Positions 26,395 to 36,598 of a DNA stretch of 64,000 bases are shown here, piece after piece; positions within the stretch are counted from its first letter, which is position 1; each line of letters begins with the position of its first letter. The notes below the pieces were generated by a model. It did not search any database. It was not told the origin of the DNA and saw only the letters and a program-made list of their open reading frames with translations. The DNA is from Pseudomonas sp. DY-1 (GTDB lineage Bacteria > Pseudomonadota > Gammaproteobacteria > Pseudomonadales > Pseudomonadaceae), in the NCBI RefSeq assembly GCF_003626975.1, contig NZ_CP032616.1, positions 4,440,001-4,504,000 on the forward strand, written 5' to 3'. The translations under genes were made by a program, and so were the position numbers.

Positions 26395-28635
26395 ATGAAC
26401 ACCGAAGGACTCAACCCCAGCGCATTGCTCGAACCCCTGAAGGAAGCCACCGAAGTTCCGGTGGTCCCTCCGGCTCCCGAGGCCCCCGCCCCCGCCCCCG
26501 CGCCAGTCGCAGAAGCGGTGCCTGCCCCGGCCCCCGCGCCGGCGCCATTGGTGGTGCCGAGCCTGGATGACAGCAGCCTGTACATCCACCGTGAGCTGTC
26601 CCAGTTGCAGTTCAACATCCGCGTGCTGGAACAGGCGCTGGATGAGTCCTATCCGTTGCTCGAACGTCTGAAGTTCCTGCTGATTTTTTCCAGCAACCTC
26701 GATGAGTTCTTCGAGATTCGCGTCGCCGGCCTGAAGAAGCAGATCACCTTCGCCCGCGAGCAGGCTGGCGCCGACGGACTGCTGCCGCATCAGGCCATGG
26801 CGCGTATCAGCGAGCTGGTGCACGAACAGGTGACCCGCCAGTACAGCATCCTCAACGACATCTTGTTGCCGGAGCTGGCCAAGCACCAGGTCAACTTCAT
26901 CCGTCGCCGTTACTGGACCGCCAAGTTGAAGGCCTGGGTGCGTCGCTACTTCCGTGACGAGATCGCGCCGATCATCACCCCCATCGGCCTGGACCCGACG
27001 CACCCCTTCCCGTTGCTGGTGAACAAGAGCCTGAACTTTATCGTCGAGCTGGAGGGGGTGGATGCCTTCGGCCGCGACTCAGGCCTGGCCATTATCCCTG
27101 CTCCGCGCTTGCTGCCGCGGGTCATCCGGGTGCCGGAAGACATCGGTGGGCCGGGGGACAACTTCGTATTCCTGTCTTCGATGATCCACGCCCATGCCGA
27201 TGACCTCTTCCCCGGCATGAAGGTGAAAGGCTGCTACCAGTTCCGGCTGACCCGTAACGCCGACCTCTCGGTGGACACCGAGGACGTCGACGACCTGGCC
27301 CGCGCGCTGCGTGGCGAGCTCTTCTCGCGCCGCTACGGTGACGCGGTGCGCCTGGAAGTGGCGGACACCTGCCCGAAAAACCTCTCGGATTACCTGCTCA
27401 AGCAGTTCAACCTGGGCGAGAGCGAGCTGTACCAGGTCAATGGCCCGGTGAACCTGACCCGCCTGTTCAGCATCACCGGTCTGGAAAGCCACCCGGAGCT
27501 GCAGCACCCGACCTTTACGCCGGTCATCCCCAAGCTGCTGCAGAAGGCCGAGAACCTGTTCAGCGTGGTGGGTAAACAGGACATCCTGCTGTTGCACCCC
27601 TTCGAGTCCTTCACCCCGGTGGTGGACTTCCTGCGCCAGGCCGCCAAGGATCCCAACGTCCTGGCGATCAAGCAGACCCTGTACCGCGCCGGTGCCAACT
27701 CCGAGATCGTCGACTCCCTGGTGGAGGCGGCGCGCAACGGCAAGGAGGTCACTGTGGTGATCGAACTGCGGGCGCGCTTCGATGAGGAGTCCAACCTGCA
27801 ACTGGCCAGCCGACTGCAGCAGGCCGGTGCCGTGGTGATCTACGGCGTGGTGGGTTTCAAGACTCACGCCAAGATGATGCTGATCCTGCGGCGCGAGAAC
27901 GGCGAGCTGCGCCGCTACGCGCACCTGGGTACCGGTAACTACCACGCCGGCAACGCGCGCCTGTACACCGACTACAGCATGCTGACGGCCGATGACGCGC
28001 TCTGCGAGGACCTGCACAAGCTGTTCAACCAATTGATCGGCATGGGCAAGACGCTGCGCATGAAGAAGCTGCTGCACGCGCCCTTCACCTTGAAGAAGAC
28101 CTTGCTCGACATGATCGCCCGCGAGGCGCTGCACGCCAGCGAGGGCAAGCCGGCGCACATCATGGTCAAGGTCAACGCGCTGACCGATCCCAAGGTCATT
28201 CGCGCGCTGTACAAGGCCAGCCAGAGCGGTGTGCGAATCGACCTCGTCGTTCGCGGCATGTGCTGCCTGCGCCCGGGAATCCCAGGTGTGTCGCACAACA
28301 TCCAGGTTCGTTCGATCATCGGTCGCTTCCTTGAGCACAGCCGGATCTACTACTTCCTCAACGGTGGCGACGAGAAGATGTACCTCTCCAGCGCCGACTG
28401 GATGGAGCGCAACCTCGACATGCGCGTCGAGACCTGCTTCCCCGTGGAAGGCAAGAAGCTGCTCACCCGCGTGAAGAAAGAGCTCGAGGCCTACATCAGC
28501 GACAACACCCAGAGCTGGGTGCTGCAGCCGGATGGCCGCTACCTGCGCAACAGCCCGAGTGGCAACCAGAACTCGCGCAACGCCCAGGCCACCCTGCTGG
28601 ACAAGCTGACCAACCCGCCAATCAGCGCACGCTGA
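26395..28635 (+). CDS. ppk: Polyphosphate kinase 1
   Basis: Ppk1 makes polyphosphate from ATP. The 746-residue protein has the four Ppk1 domains starting near residue 58 (YIHRELSQLQFN), with the phosphorylated catalytic histidine in THAKMMLILRR (about 486), the second conserved histidine in FLEHSRIYYF (about 647), and RRYAHLGTGNYH. The first 56 residues are an extra low-complexity Pro/Ala segment (APAPAP runs) that is not part of the catalytic fold. It follows hemB by 20 bp and converges with ppx, whose product degrades polyphosphate. Confidence 0.97.
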   Translation: MNTEGLNPSALLEPLKEATEVPVVPPAPEAPAPAPAPVAEAVPAPAPAPAPLVVPSLDDSSLYIHRELSQLQFNIRVLEQALDESYPLLERLKFLLIFSSNLDEFFEIRVAGLKKQITFAREQAGADGLLPHQAMARISELVHEQVTRQYSILNDILLPELAKHQVNFIRRRYWTAKLKAWVRRYFRDEIAPIITPIGLDPTHPFPLLVNKSLNFIVELEGVDAFGRDSGLAIIPAPRLLPRVIRVPEDIGGPGDNFVFLSSMIHAHADDLFPGMKVKGCYQFRLTRNADLSVDTEDVDDLARALRGELFSRRYGDAVRLEVADTCPKNLSDYLLKQFNLGESELYQVNGPVNLTRLFSITGLESHPELQHPTFTPVIPKLLQKAENLFSVVGKQDILLLHPFESFTPVVDFLRQAAKDPNVLAIKQTLYRAGANSEIVDSLVEAARNGKEVTVVIELRARFDEESNLQLASRLQQAGAVVIYGVVGFKTHAKMMLILRRENGELRRYAHLGTGNYHAGNARLYTDYSMLTADDALCEDLHKLFNQLIGMGKTLRMKKLLHAPFTLKKTLLDMIAREALHASEGKPAHIMVKVNALTDPKVIRALYKASQSGVRIDLVVRGMCCLRPGIPGVSHNIQVRSIIGRFLEHSRIYYFLNGGDEKMYLSSADWMERNLDMRVETCFPVEGKKLLTRVKKELEAYISDNTQSWVLQPDGRYLRNSPSGNQNSRNAQATLLDKLTNPPISAR

Positions 28636-28648
28636 TCGCGCAAATGAA

Positions 28649-28670
28649 AACGGGGCCCGCGGGCCCCGTT
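28649..28670. terminator. Hairpin between ppk and ppx
   Basis: AACGGGGCCCG and CGGGCCCCGTT form a perfect 11-bp inverted repeat with no spacer. It sits between two convergent genes and could end both transcripts, although the T run after it is interrupted. Confidence 0.7.
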
Positions 28671-28692
28671 CTCGTTTCTGCGATTCTCGGCT

Positions 28693-30195
28693 TCAGCTCA
28701 CCTTGAGCACGAAGTCGATGCGTTTCAGCCACTCGGCTTCCTGCTCGAAGTCCGCCTGGGTCAATGGATTGGCCTCTAGCCAGTCCTTCGGGAACTGCAC
28801 TTCGAAGTTGTTGCCGGAGGCCCGGAGCTGGACTCTGGGCATGGCCGAGGTGCCACGAATGTGGTGGAAGAGAATGGCAAAGCGCAGCAGCACGCAAAGG
28901 CGCAGCAGCTTCACACCTTCCTCGCCGAATTCGGCGAACCTGTCCTTCGGGATATTGCGGCGGTGGCCGCGCACCAGCAGGGCGAGCATCAACTGGTCCT
29001 GACGGGAAAAGCCGGGCAGGTCCGAGTGCTCAATCAGATAGGCGCCATGCTTGTGGTACTGGTAGTGGGCGATGTCCATGCCGATTTCATGAACGCGCGC
29101 GCCCCACAGCAGCAGGTCACGATGCCAGTCATCGTCAAGTCCCCAGCTGTCGGCGACCTGCTCCAGGGATGCAAGGGCCTTGGCTTCGACCCGAGCGGCC
29201 TGCTCGAGGTCCACATGGCAGCGCTCCATCAGCGCGCTCAAGGTGCGCTCGCGCACGTCCTCGTGGTGGTGGCGGCCGAGCAGGTCGTAGAGCACGCCTT
29301 CGCGCAGGGCCCCTTCGGAGTGGTTCATGTGCTTGAGTTCGAGCGCCTCGAAGATGGCCTCGGTGATCGCCAGGCCGGCAGGGAAGATCGGTCTGCGGTC
29401 CGGCTTGATGCCGTCGATGTCGAGCTTCTCCACGTCGCCCAGCTTGAACAGCTTGCGCTTGAGCCAGGCCAACCCTTCCGGGTTGATCTCGCCATTACCG
29501 AGCCCAGCGGCCTGGATCGCCAGGCCTACTGCGCGGATGGTGCCGGAGGCGCCCACGGCTTCCTGCCAGCCGAGGCGGCGCAGACTGTACTCGATGCCCA
29601 TCAACTCGAGGCGAGCGGCGGTGTAGGCCTGGGCATAGCGGGCCGGAGTGATCTTGCCGTCGCGGAAATAGCGCTGGGTGTAGCTCACGCAACCCATCTG
29701 AAGGCTTTCCCGCAGTTGCGATTCGAAGCGCTGGCCGATGATGAACTCGGTGCTGCCGCCGCCGATGTCAGCCACCAGTCGACGACCGGGGGTGTCCGGC
29801 AGGGTGTGGGAGACGCCCAGGTAGATGAGGCGCGCTTCCTCGCGGCCAGAGATGACTTCCACCGGGTGTCCGAGGACTTCTTCGGCGCGGCGGATGAACT
29901 CGGCACGGTTGTGCGCTTCGCGTAGGGCGTTGGTGCCGACGATGCGAACCGCGCCTTCCGGCAGCCCGGCGATCATCTGGGCGAAGCGGCGCAGGCAGTC
30001 GATGCCGCGCTGCATGGACTCTTCATTTAGGTTGCGGTCTTCGTCCAGGCCTGCCGCCAACTGCACCTTGTCGCCGAGCCGTTCCAGGATTCGGATCTCG
30101 CCATGGTCGACCTTCGCCACCACCATGTGGAAGCTGTTCGAGCCGAGGTCGATGGCGGCGATCAGGGACGGGATTTCGGCGGGCTTCTGCGGCAT
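28693..30195 (-). CDS. ppx: Exopolyphosphatase
   Basis: Ppx removes terminal phosphate from polyphosphate. The 500-residue protein is in the Ppx/GppA family: [16 protein letters not shown] near residue 13, [12 protein letters not shown] near 95, and [12 protein letters not shown] near 143 form the actin-like phosphatase site. The C-terminal HD-like helical domain is seen in [22 protein letters not shown] near 350. The frame stays open 110 codons upstream, but homologues start at [10 protein letters not shown], so 30195 is the start. The gene is convergent with ppk and divergent from trxA, across a 361-bp gap. Confidence 0.96.
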   Translation of the reverse strand: MPQKPAEIPSLIAAIDLGSNSFHMVVAKVDHGEIRILERLGDKVQLAAGLDEDRNLNEESMQRGIDCLRRFAQMIAGLPEGAVRIVGTNALREAHNRAEFIRRAEEVLGHPVEVISGREEARLIYLGVSHTLPDTPGRRLVADIGGGSTEFIIGQRFESQLRESLQMGCVSYTQRYFRDGKITPARYAQAYTAARLELMGIEYSLRRLGWQEAVGASGTIRAVGLAIQAAGLGNGEINPEGLAWLKRKLFKLGDVEKLDIDGIKPDRRPIFPAGLAITEAIFEALELKHMNHSEGALREGVLYDLLGRHHHEDVRERTLSALMERCHVDLEQAARVEAKALASLEQVADSWGLDDDWHRDLLLWGARVHEIGMDIAHYQYHKHGAYLIEHSDLPGFSRQDQLMLALLVRGHRRNIPKDRFAEFGEEGVKLLRLCVLLRFAILFHHIRGTSAMPRVQLRASGNNFEVQFPKDWLEANPLTQADFEQEAEWLKRIDFVLKVS

Positions 30196-30556
30196 GGTTT
30201 CGGGTCTCGAGGCTGAACCGCGCAATCCTGCCACGGTTGTCCGGTCGCGCCAATGCGAATAGCGGTACATTCGTGCCAGTATTACGCGGACCGCGAACAG
30301 TGGTTGGGATGCGGCTTTCTCTGGCGAATAGCTGGCTGTGCACACTATAGGTGGGATATGACAGTCGCGCGTCACCGCGGCCGACGGTCCGCCCGAGCGG
30401 CGCGTGGGTCGGATGCCGAATTGACGTTGGCGCCCCCATCCATCAGTTTTGCCCAGCATCGCCATAGCAAAGCTCAATCGCCCTTGGCTTTCGGTCCTGG
30501 GAAAGCCGGGATATGATGGCTCCACTTTTTTGCTTCCGAACCACGGAGATCATTCC
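30196..30556. other. Divergent non-coding region between ppx and trxA
   Basis: This 361-bp stretch has no credible gene. It must hold the promoters of ppx (minus strand) and trxA (plus strand). A TATGAT at 30512-30517 is a candidate -10 for trxA, with only weak -35 candidates such as TTGGCT at 30484 at a spacing that is too long. ACGGAGAT before the trxA ATG is the probable ribosome binding site. I see no palindromic operator that stands out. Confidence 0.4.
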
Positions 30557-30883
30557 ATGAGCGAATTCATCACCAACGTCACCGATGCCAGCTTCGAGCA
30601 GGACGTGCTCAAAGCCGACGGCGCGGTGCTGGTCGACTACTGGGCCGAGTGGTGCGGTCCGTGCAAAATGATTGCTCCGGTCCTCGACGAAATCGCCAAG
30701 GACTACCAGGGCAAACTGAAAGTCTGCAAGCTGAACATCGACGAGAACCAGGACACTCCGCCGAAGTACGGCGTGCGTGGCATCCCGACCCTGATGCTGT
30801 TCAAGAACGGCAACGTCGAAGCGACCAAGGTTGGCGCCCTGTCCAAGTCCCAACTGGCTGCCTTCCTCGACGCCAACATCTGA
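30557..30883 (+). CDS. trxA: Thioredoxin 1
   Basis: The 108-residue thioredoxin has the active site WCGPC with C33 and C36, the cis-proline in GIPTLMLF and the usual C-terminal helix [10 protein letters not shown]. It is the general cytoplasmic disulfide reductant. The ATG at 30557, after GGAGATCATTCC, gives the standard length; the upstream extension has no homology. It is alone in its unit, with a strong terminator 50 bases after the stop, upstream of rho, as in many proteobacteria. Confidence 0.97.
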   Translation: MSEFITNVTDASFEQDVLKADGAVLVDYWAEWCGPCKMIAPVLDEIAKDYQGKLKVCKLNIDENQDTPPKYGVRGIPTLMLFKNGNVEATKVGALSKSQLAAFLDANI

Positions 30884-30933
30884 TGTTGCGCGGCCTTCAG
30901 CGCCGCCGGAACAGCTTCAGAAGCGTCCCGAAG

Positions 30934-30959
30934 AAGCCCCGCGAAATGCGGGGCTTTTT
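30934..30959 (+). terminator. Rho-independent terminator after trxA
   Basis: AAGCCCCGC - GAAAT - GCGGGGCTT followed by TTT gives a 9-bp stem and a T run. It separates trxA from rho. The 186 bases between it and the rho start are probably the rho promoter and leader, where rho is autoregulated in other bacteria. Confidence 0.92.
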
Positions 30960-31145
30960 CATTGGAGTGCACTAGACTCCCCGTTGCGCTGGTGTTACAT
31001 TCGGACCGCTGCTTTTTCTTGCAGCCCTCCACGCCGTCGCCGACGCACTCCTATTCGAATAAGCACAGCGATCCTGTCGCCTTCTCTGCGGCGCGGCCTA
31101 AAAAGCTCAAAGCTTTCCCTTCTCCATTCTATCTACGTCATTCCT

Positions 31146-32405
<1,260 letters not shown>

Positions 32406-32419
32406 GTCTTGGATGTGCC

Positions 32420-32447
32420 GCAAAAGCCGGGGAAACCCGGCTTTTGC
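32420..32447 (+). terminator. Rho-independent terminator after rho
   Basis: GCAAAAGCCGGG - GAAA - CCCGGCTTTTGC is a perfect 12-bp stem with a tetraloop, 14 bases after the rho stop. The T run lies partly in the 3' arm. Confidence 0.9.
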
Positions 32448-32535
32448 ATTTCTGCACTGGCCCTTTGTTCTTCTGAATAACCCAGTTCGGCGCTAAACTT
32501 TGCGCCCCGACCTGCACGCCCCAAGAGGCTCAAGC

Positions 32536-34002
32536 ATGCAGTATCGCGATCTGCGCGACTTTATCAGCGGCCTGGAGCAGCGCGGCGAGCTCAAGCGCAT
32601 CGCCACTCCAGTGTCACCGGTGCTGGAAATGACCGAAATCTGCGACCGCACCCTGCGCAAGCAGGGCCCGGCGCTGTTGTTCGAAAAGCCCACCGGCTTC
32701 GACATTCCGGTGCTCGGCAACCTCTTTGGCACTCCCGGCCGAGTGGCCTTGGTGATGGGCGCCGAGGACGTCGGCGAGCTGCGCGAGATCGGCAAGCTGC
32801 TGGCCTTCCTCAAGGAGCCCGAGCCGCCCAAGGGTCTCAAGGACGCCTGGTCCAAGCTGCCGATCTTCAAGAAGGTCATCGCCATGGCGCCCAAGGTGCT
32901 GAAGGATGGCCCATGCCAGGAAGTGGTGGAGGAGGGCGACGATGTCGACCTCACCAGGCTGCCGGTGCAAACCTGCTGGCCGGGCGACGTCGCCCCGCTG
33001 ATTACCTGGGGCCTGACCGTCACCCGCGGCCCGAACAAGGAGCGCCAGAACCTCGGCATCTATCGCCAGCAGGTGATCGGCCGCAACAAGGTCATCATGC
33101 GCTGGCTAAGCCACCGCGGCGGCGCGCTGGATTATCGCGAGTGGTGCGCCAAACACCCTGGCCAGCCGTTCCCTGTCGCGGTAGCCCTCGGCGCGGATCC
33201 GGCGACCATCCTCGGCGCCGTGACGCCCGTGCCGGACTCCCTTTCCGAATATGCCTTCGCCGGCCTGCTGCGGGACAACCGTACCGAACTGGTGAAATGC
33301 CTTGGCAGTGACCTGCAGGTGCCGGCCAGCGCGGAGATTGTTCTTGAGGGGGTGATCCACCCTGGAGAGATGGCTGACGAAGGTCCCTATGGTGACCACA
33401 CCGGCTACTACAACGAAGTGGATCGCTTCCCGGTGTTCACCGTGGAACGCATCACTCGCCGGCAGAAACCTATCTACCACAGCACCTACACCGGCCGGCC
33501 GCCGGATGAGCCGGCCATCCTCGGCGTGGCGCTGAACGAAGTCTTCGTGCCGATCCTGCAGAAACAGTTCCCCGAGATCGTCGATTTCTACCTGCCGCCG
33601 GAAGGTTGCTCCTACCGCATGGCGGTGGTGACCATGAAGAAGCAGTATCCCGGCCACGCCAAGCGCGTAATGCTGGGTGTCTGGTCGTTCCTGCGACAGT
33701 TCATGTACACCAAGTTCGTCATAGTCACCGATGACGACGTCAATGCGCGGGACTGGAACGACGTGATCTGGGCCATCACCACGCGCATGGACCCCAAGCG
33801 CGACACGGTGATGATCGACAACACGCCGATCGACTACCTGGACTTCGCCTCGCCCATCTCAGGCCTCGGCTCGAAGATGGGCCTGGACGCCACTCACAAG
33901 TGGCCGGGCGAGACCAACCGCGAATGGGGTCGGGTAATCGTCCAGGACGAAGCGGTCAAGCGCCGCGTCGACGAGCTGTGGTCCTCTCTGGGAATCGACT
34001 GA
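32536..34002 (+). CDS. ubiD: 4-hydroxy-3-polyprenylbenzoate decarboxylase
   Basis: UbiD decarboxylates 4-hydroxy-3-polyprenylbenzoate in ubiquinone synthesis using prenylated FMN made by UbiX. The 488-residue protein starts [22 protein letters not shown] and has [38 protein letters not shown] and the conserved [11 protein letters not shown] near residue 285, which carries cofactor- and metal-binding residues. The start at 32536 matches homologues. The stop codon shares a base with the start of the next gene. Confidence 0.96.
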   Translation: MQYRDLRDFISGLEQRGELKRIATPVSPVLEMTEICDRTLRKQGPALLFEKPTGFDIPVLGNLFGTPGRVALVMGAEDVGELREIGKLLAFLKEPEPPKGLKDAWSKLPIFKKVIAMAPKVLKDGPCQEVVEEGDDVDLTRLPVQTCWPGDVAPLITWGLTVTRGPNKERQNLGIYRQQVIGRNKVIMRWLSHRGGALDYREWCAKHPGQPFPVAVALGADPATILGAVTPVPDSLSEYAFAGLLRDNRTELVKCLGSDLQVPASAEIVLEGVIHPGEMADEGPYGDHTGYYNEVDRFPVFTVERITRRQKPIYHSTYTGRPPDEPAILGVALNEVFVPILQKQFPEIVDFYLPPEGCSYRMAVVTMKKQYPGHAKRVMLGVWSFLRQFMYTKFVIVTDDDVNARDWNDVIWAITTRMDPKRDTVMIDNTPIDYLDFASPISGLGSKMGLDATHKWPGETNREWGRVIVQDEAVKRRVDELWSSLGID

Positions 34003-34970
34003 TGCGTGTCACTCTGCAACCCTCCGGCGCAATCATCCAGACAGCTCCCAGCGAGCGCATCCTGGATGCGGCGCGTCGGCTCGGCTACGAGTGCCCGCAA
34101 AGCTGCCGCAACGGGAACTGTCATGTTTGCGCGGCCCTGCTGGTGGAAGGACGAGTACTCCAGAACGGCGCAGAACTGACGCAGGGCGAGCTGTTCACCT
34201 GCCTGGCCGAGCCCCTTGAAGACTGCGTCCTGCACTGGGATGGTGTGCTGGCGCCGGGTGAATTACCGGTGCGAAGCCTGAGTTGCCAGCTCACCGAGTG
34301 TTCGTCCGTGGGGGGCGATGTCTGGCGTGTGCGCCTGCGTGCCCCGGCAGGCAAGCCGCCGCGCTATCACGCTGGCCAGTACCTGTTGATCGAACGGGAC
34401 GACGGCGAGTCCTCAGCCTTTTCCATGGCTTCGGCGCCCAGCGCCGGGCGGGATATCGAACTGCACATTCTCGGTCGTGAGAACAGCGCCAAGGCGCTGC
34501 TCGCGCAACTGCAGCGCACTCGTATGGCCAAGGTCCGCATGCCCTTCGGCGATACCCACCTGGCGGAGTTGCCGGAAGGTCCGCTGGTGCTGATTGCCGC
34601 AGGCACGGGGATGGGGCAGATACACAGTCTGATCGAACACTGCCGGGCCACCGGTTTCAAGCACCCGGTGCACCTCTACTGGGGCGTGCGCCAGCCGGAG
34701 GACTTCTACGAGTTGGTCCATTGGAGCGACTGGCAGGGTCTGGAAAACTTGATCCTGCACAAGGTGGTCAGCGACCCCTGTGATTGGCAGGGACGTCGCG
34801 GTCTGCTGCACGAAGTCGTGTGCGAGGACTTCCCTGACCTCAAGCAACTGCACGTCTACGCGAGCGGTTCCCCAGCGATGGTCTACGCCACCTTGGACGC
34901 CCTGGTTGCCGCAGGGATGGATGCCCATCAGATGCGCGCGGACGTGTTCGCCTACGCCCCGCGTTCCTGA
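34002..34970 (+). CDS. 2Fe-2S ferredoxin/FAD-NAD(P)H reductase
   Basis: The 322-residue protein has an N-terminal plant-type 2Fe-2S domain with cysteines at about C34, C39, C42 and the last one in LFTCLA near 67 (CRNGNCHVC is the core), and a C-terminal ferredoxin-reductase module: FAD site in RYHAGQYLLIE, NAD site in LIAAGTGMGQIHSLI and the C-terminal VYASGSPAMVYAT. This is the CDP-6-deoxy-delta-3,4-glucoseen reductase-like family. Its ATG overlaps the ubiD stop (TGATG), suggesting the two proteins are made together, and a terminator follows. The electron acceptor is unknown. Confidence 0.9.
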   Translation: MRVTLQPSGAIIQTAPSERILDAARRLGYECPQSCRNGNCHVCAALLVEGRVLQNGAELTQGELFTCLAEPLEDCVLHWDGVLAPGELPVRSLSCQLTECSSVGGDVWRVRLRAPAGKPPRYHAGQYLLIERDDGESSAFSMASAPSAGRDIELHILGRENSAKALLAQLQRTRMAKVRMPFGDTHLAELPEGPLVLIAAGTGMGQIHSLIEHCRATGFKHPVHLYWGVRQPEDFYELVHWSDWQGLENLILHKVVSDPCDWQGRRGLLHEVVCEDFPDLKQLHVYASGSPAMVYATLDALVAAGMDAHQMRADVFAYAPRS

Positions 34971-34983
34971 TTCCCGGACATCA

Positions 34984-35012
34984 AAAAAGACCGCCCTCGG
35001 GCGGTCTTTTTC
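34984..35012 (+). terminator. Rho-independent terminator after the reductase gene
   Basis: AAAAGACCGCCC - TC - GGGCGGTCTTTTT is a 12-bp stem followed by Ts. A-rich and T-rich flanks on both sides allow use by the convergent quinone oxidoreductase gene as well. Confidence 0.93.
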
Positions 35013-35031
35013 ATTCTTGTAGGGTGAAGTG

Positions 35032-36009
35032 TCAGCGTACCTCGACCACCACCTTGCCCACTGCCTGGCGCGTGGCCAGGGCATTGATGGCGTCGCTAGC
35101 GCGCTCCAGCGGGAACGTCTGGGACACCAGCGGCTTGAGTTTGCCTTCGGCATACCAGGCGAACAACTGCTGGAAGTTGGCCAGGTTGTCCTGGGGCTGA
35201 CGCTGGGCGAACGAGCCCCAGAACACGCCAACCACCGAGGCGCCCTTGAGCAGGGCCAGGTTCACTGGAAGCTCGGGGATGCGGCCGCTGGCAAAACCCA
35301 CCACCAGCAGGCGACCGTTCCAGTTGATCGAGCGCACGGCAGCATCGAACAGGTCGCCGCCGACCGGATCGTAGATCACGTCGGCGCCCTGGCCGCCTGT
35401 CAGCTCCTTGACGCGATCCTTGAGACTTTCTTCGCTGTAGTTGATCAGCGCATCGGCCCCGGCGGCCTTGGCCACTGCCAGTTTTTCCGCACTGCTGGCC
35501 GCAGCGATCACTCGTGCTCCCATCGCCTTGCCGATCTCCACCGCCGCCAGGCCTACACCGCCGGAGGCACCCAGCACCAGCAGGGTCTCGCCGGGTTGCA
35601 GGTTAGCGCGCTGCTTGAGCGCGTGCATCGACGTGCCGTAGGTCATGCCAAAAGCCGCGGCGGAATTGAAGTCGATACCCTTCGGAATCGGCATTACGTT
35701 GTAGGACGGCACGGCCACTTGCTCGGCGAAGCTGCCCCAGCCGGTCAGCGCCATCACGCGATCACCAGGCTTGAGGTGGCTGACCTTCTCACCCACCGCC
35801 GCGACCACTCCTGCCGCTTCACCACCCGGAGAGAACGGGAAGGGCGGCTTGAACTGGTACTTGCCTTCGATGATCAGCGTGTCGGGGAAGTTGACCGCCG
35901 CCGCATGGACGTCGATCAGGATCTCGTTCTTTTTGGGCTCGGGGCTGGCGACTTCCTCCAGCACCAGAGTATCGGCGGGACCGAAGGCTTTGCACAGGAC
36001 GGCTTTCAT
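35032..36009 (-). CDS. NADPH:quinone oxidoreductase family protein
   Basis: The 325-residue protein is a zinc-free medium-chain dehydrogenase/reductase. It starts MKAVLCKAFGPADTLVLEEV, has the nucleotide-binding glycines in LVLGASGGVGLAAVEIGKAMGA near residue 145, and the quinone reductase block GADVIYDPVGGDLF near 218. It would reduce a quinone or activated alkene with NADPH. The ribosome binding site GGAG lies 5 bases before the ATG. No zinc-binding cysteines of the alcohol dehydrogenase type are present. Confidence 0.93.
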   Translation of the reverse strand: MKAVLCKAFGPADTLVLEEVASPEPKKNEILIDVHAAAVNFPDTLIIEGKYQFKPPFPFSPGGEAAGVVAAVGEKVSHLKPGDRVMALTGWGSFAEQVAVPSYNVMPIPKGIDFNSAAAFGMTYGTSMHALKQRANLQPGETLLVLGASGGVGLAAVEIGKAMGARVIAAASSAEKLAVAKAAGADALINYSEESLKDRVKELTGGQGADVIYDPVGGDLFDAAVRSINWNGRLLVVGFASGRIPELPVNLALLKGASVVGVFWGSFAQRQPQDNLANFQQLFAWYAEGKLKPLVSQTFPLERASDAINALATRQAVGKVVVEVR

Positions 36010-36184
36010 CGCGGAGCTCCTTGGCTTGGGGCTCTGGCCCCGGGCATGTGGCCTTGCAGTGTAGGTTGGGGGGCAGGGCGGTCAATCAGCATGGCCGCGC
36101 CTGATAGGCCTGCATAAACGGAGGTCTTGGGGCTTGCCGCCGCTGTGGCTATGCTAGGCGGCATTCGTGCTGAGGATGACCCTG

Positions 36185-36598
36185 GTGAAAAGACTGACTG
36201 CATTGCTGCTGGCACTGACCCTTCCCCTGCTGGCAGTGGCCAATGAGAAAGAAGAGCCCAAGGAAGGTGAGGCACCCAAGGTCGCCTATATCGATCTGGT
36301 GCCTTCCCTGGTCGGCAACTATGGCCCCGGCCCTCGCCTGAAGTACTACAAGGCCGATGTTTCCCTGCGCGTCTCCGGCCCCGAGGCGCAGGACAAGGTG
36401 ACTCGTCATGAGCCGCTGATCCGCAATCAGTTGGTGATGCTGTTCTCCCAGCAGACCGACGAGAGCCTGGCCTCCTCCGACTCGAAGGAAAAGCTTCGCC
36501 AGGAAGCCCTCAAACAAGTGCAGCAGGTATTGCACAGCGAAGAAGGCGAGCCACTGGTGGACGACCTGCTGTTCAACAATCTGATCATTCAGCCCTGA
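36185..36598 (+). CDS. FliL-like protein, probably secreted or anchored
   Basis: The 137-residue protein starts VKRLTALLLALTLPLLAVAN, a signal-like N-terminus, and continues with a FliL-type domain: VAYIDLVPSLVGNYGPG near residue 40, YYKADVSLRV near 60, and LIRNQLVMLFSQQT near 85. FliL tunes flagellar stator function. This copy is not among flagellar genes, so it may be a paralogue with a different role. A GAGG lies 9 bases before the GTG at 36185; the ATG at 36176 has it at zero spacing, so the GTG is preferred. Its last 10 bases overlap the convergent diguanylate cyclase gene. Confidence 0.8.
   Translation: MKRLTALLLALTLPLLAVANEKEEPKEGEAPKVAYIDLVPSLVGNYGPGPRLKYYKADVSLRVSGPEAQDKVTRHEPLIRNQLVMLFSQQTDESLASSDSKEKLRQEALKQVQQVLHSEEGEPLVDDLLFNNLIIQP

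Noticed and set aside
27079..28338. A 419-codon antisense frame over ppk
   Set aside because: Entirely inside ppk, with no domain or ribosome binding site.
30512..30517. TATGAT as a defined trxA promoter
   Set aside because: No -35 hexamer is present at an acceptable spacing, so it is mentioned only as a candidate.
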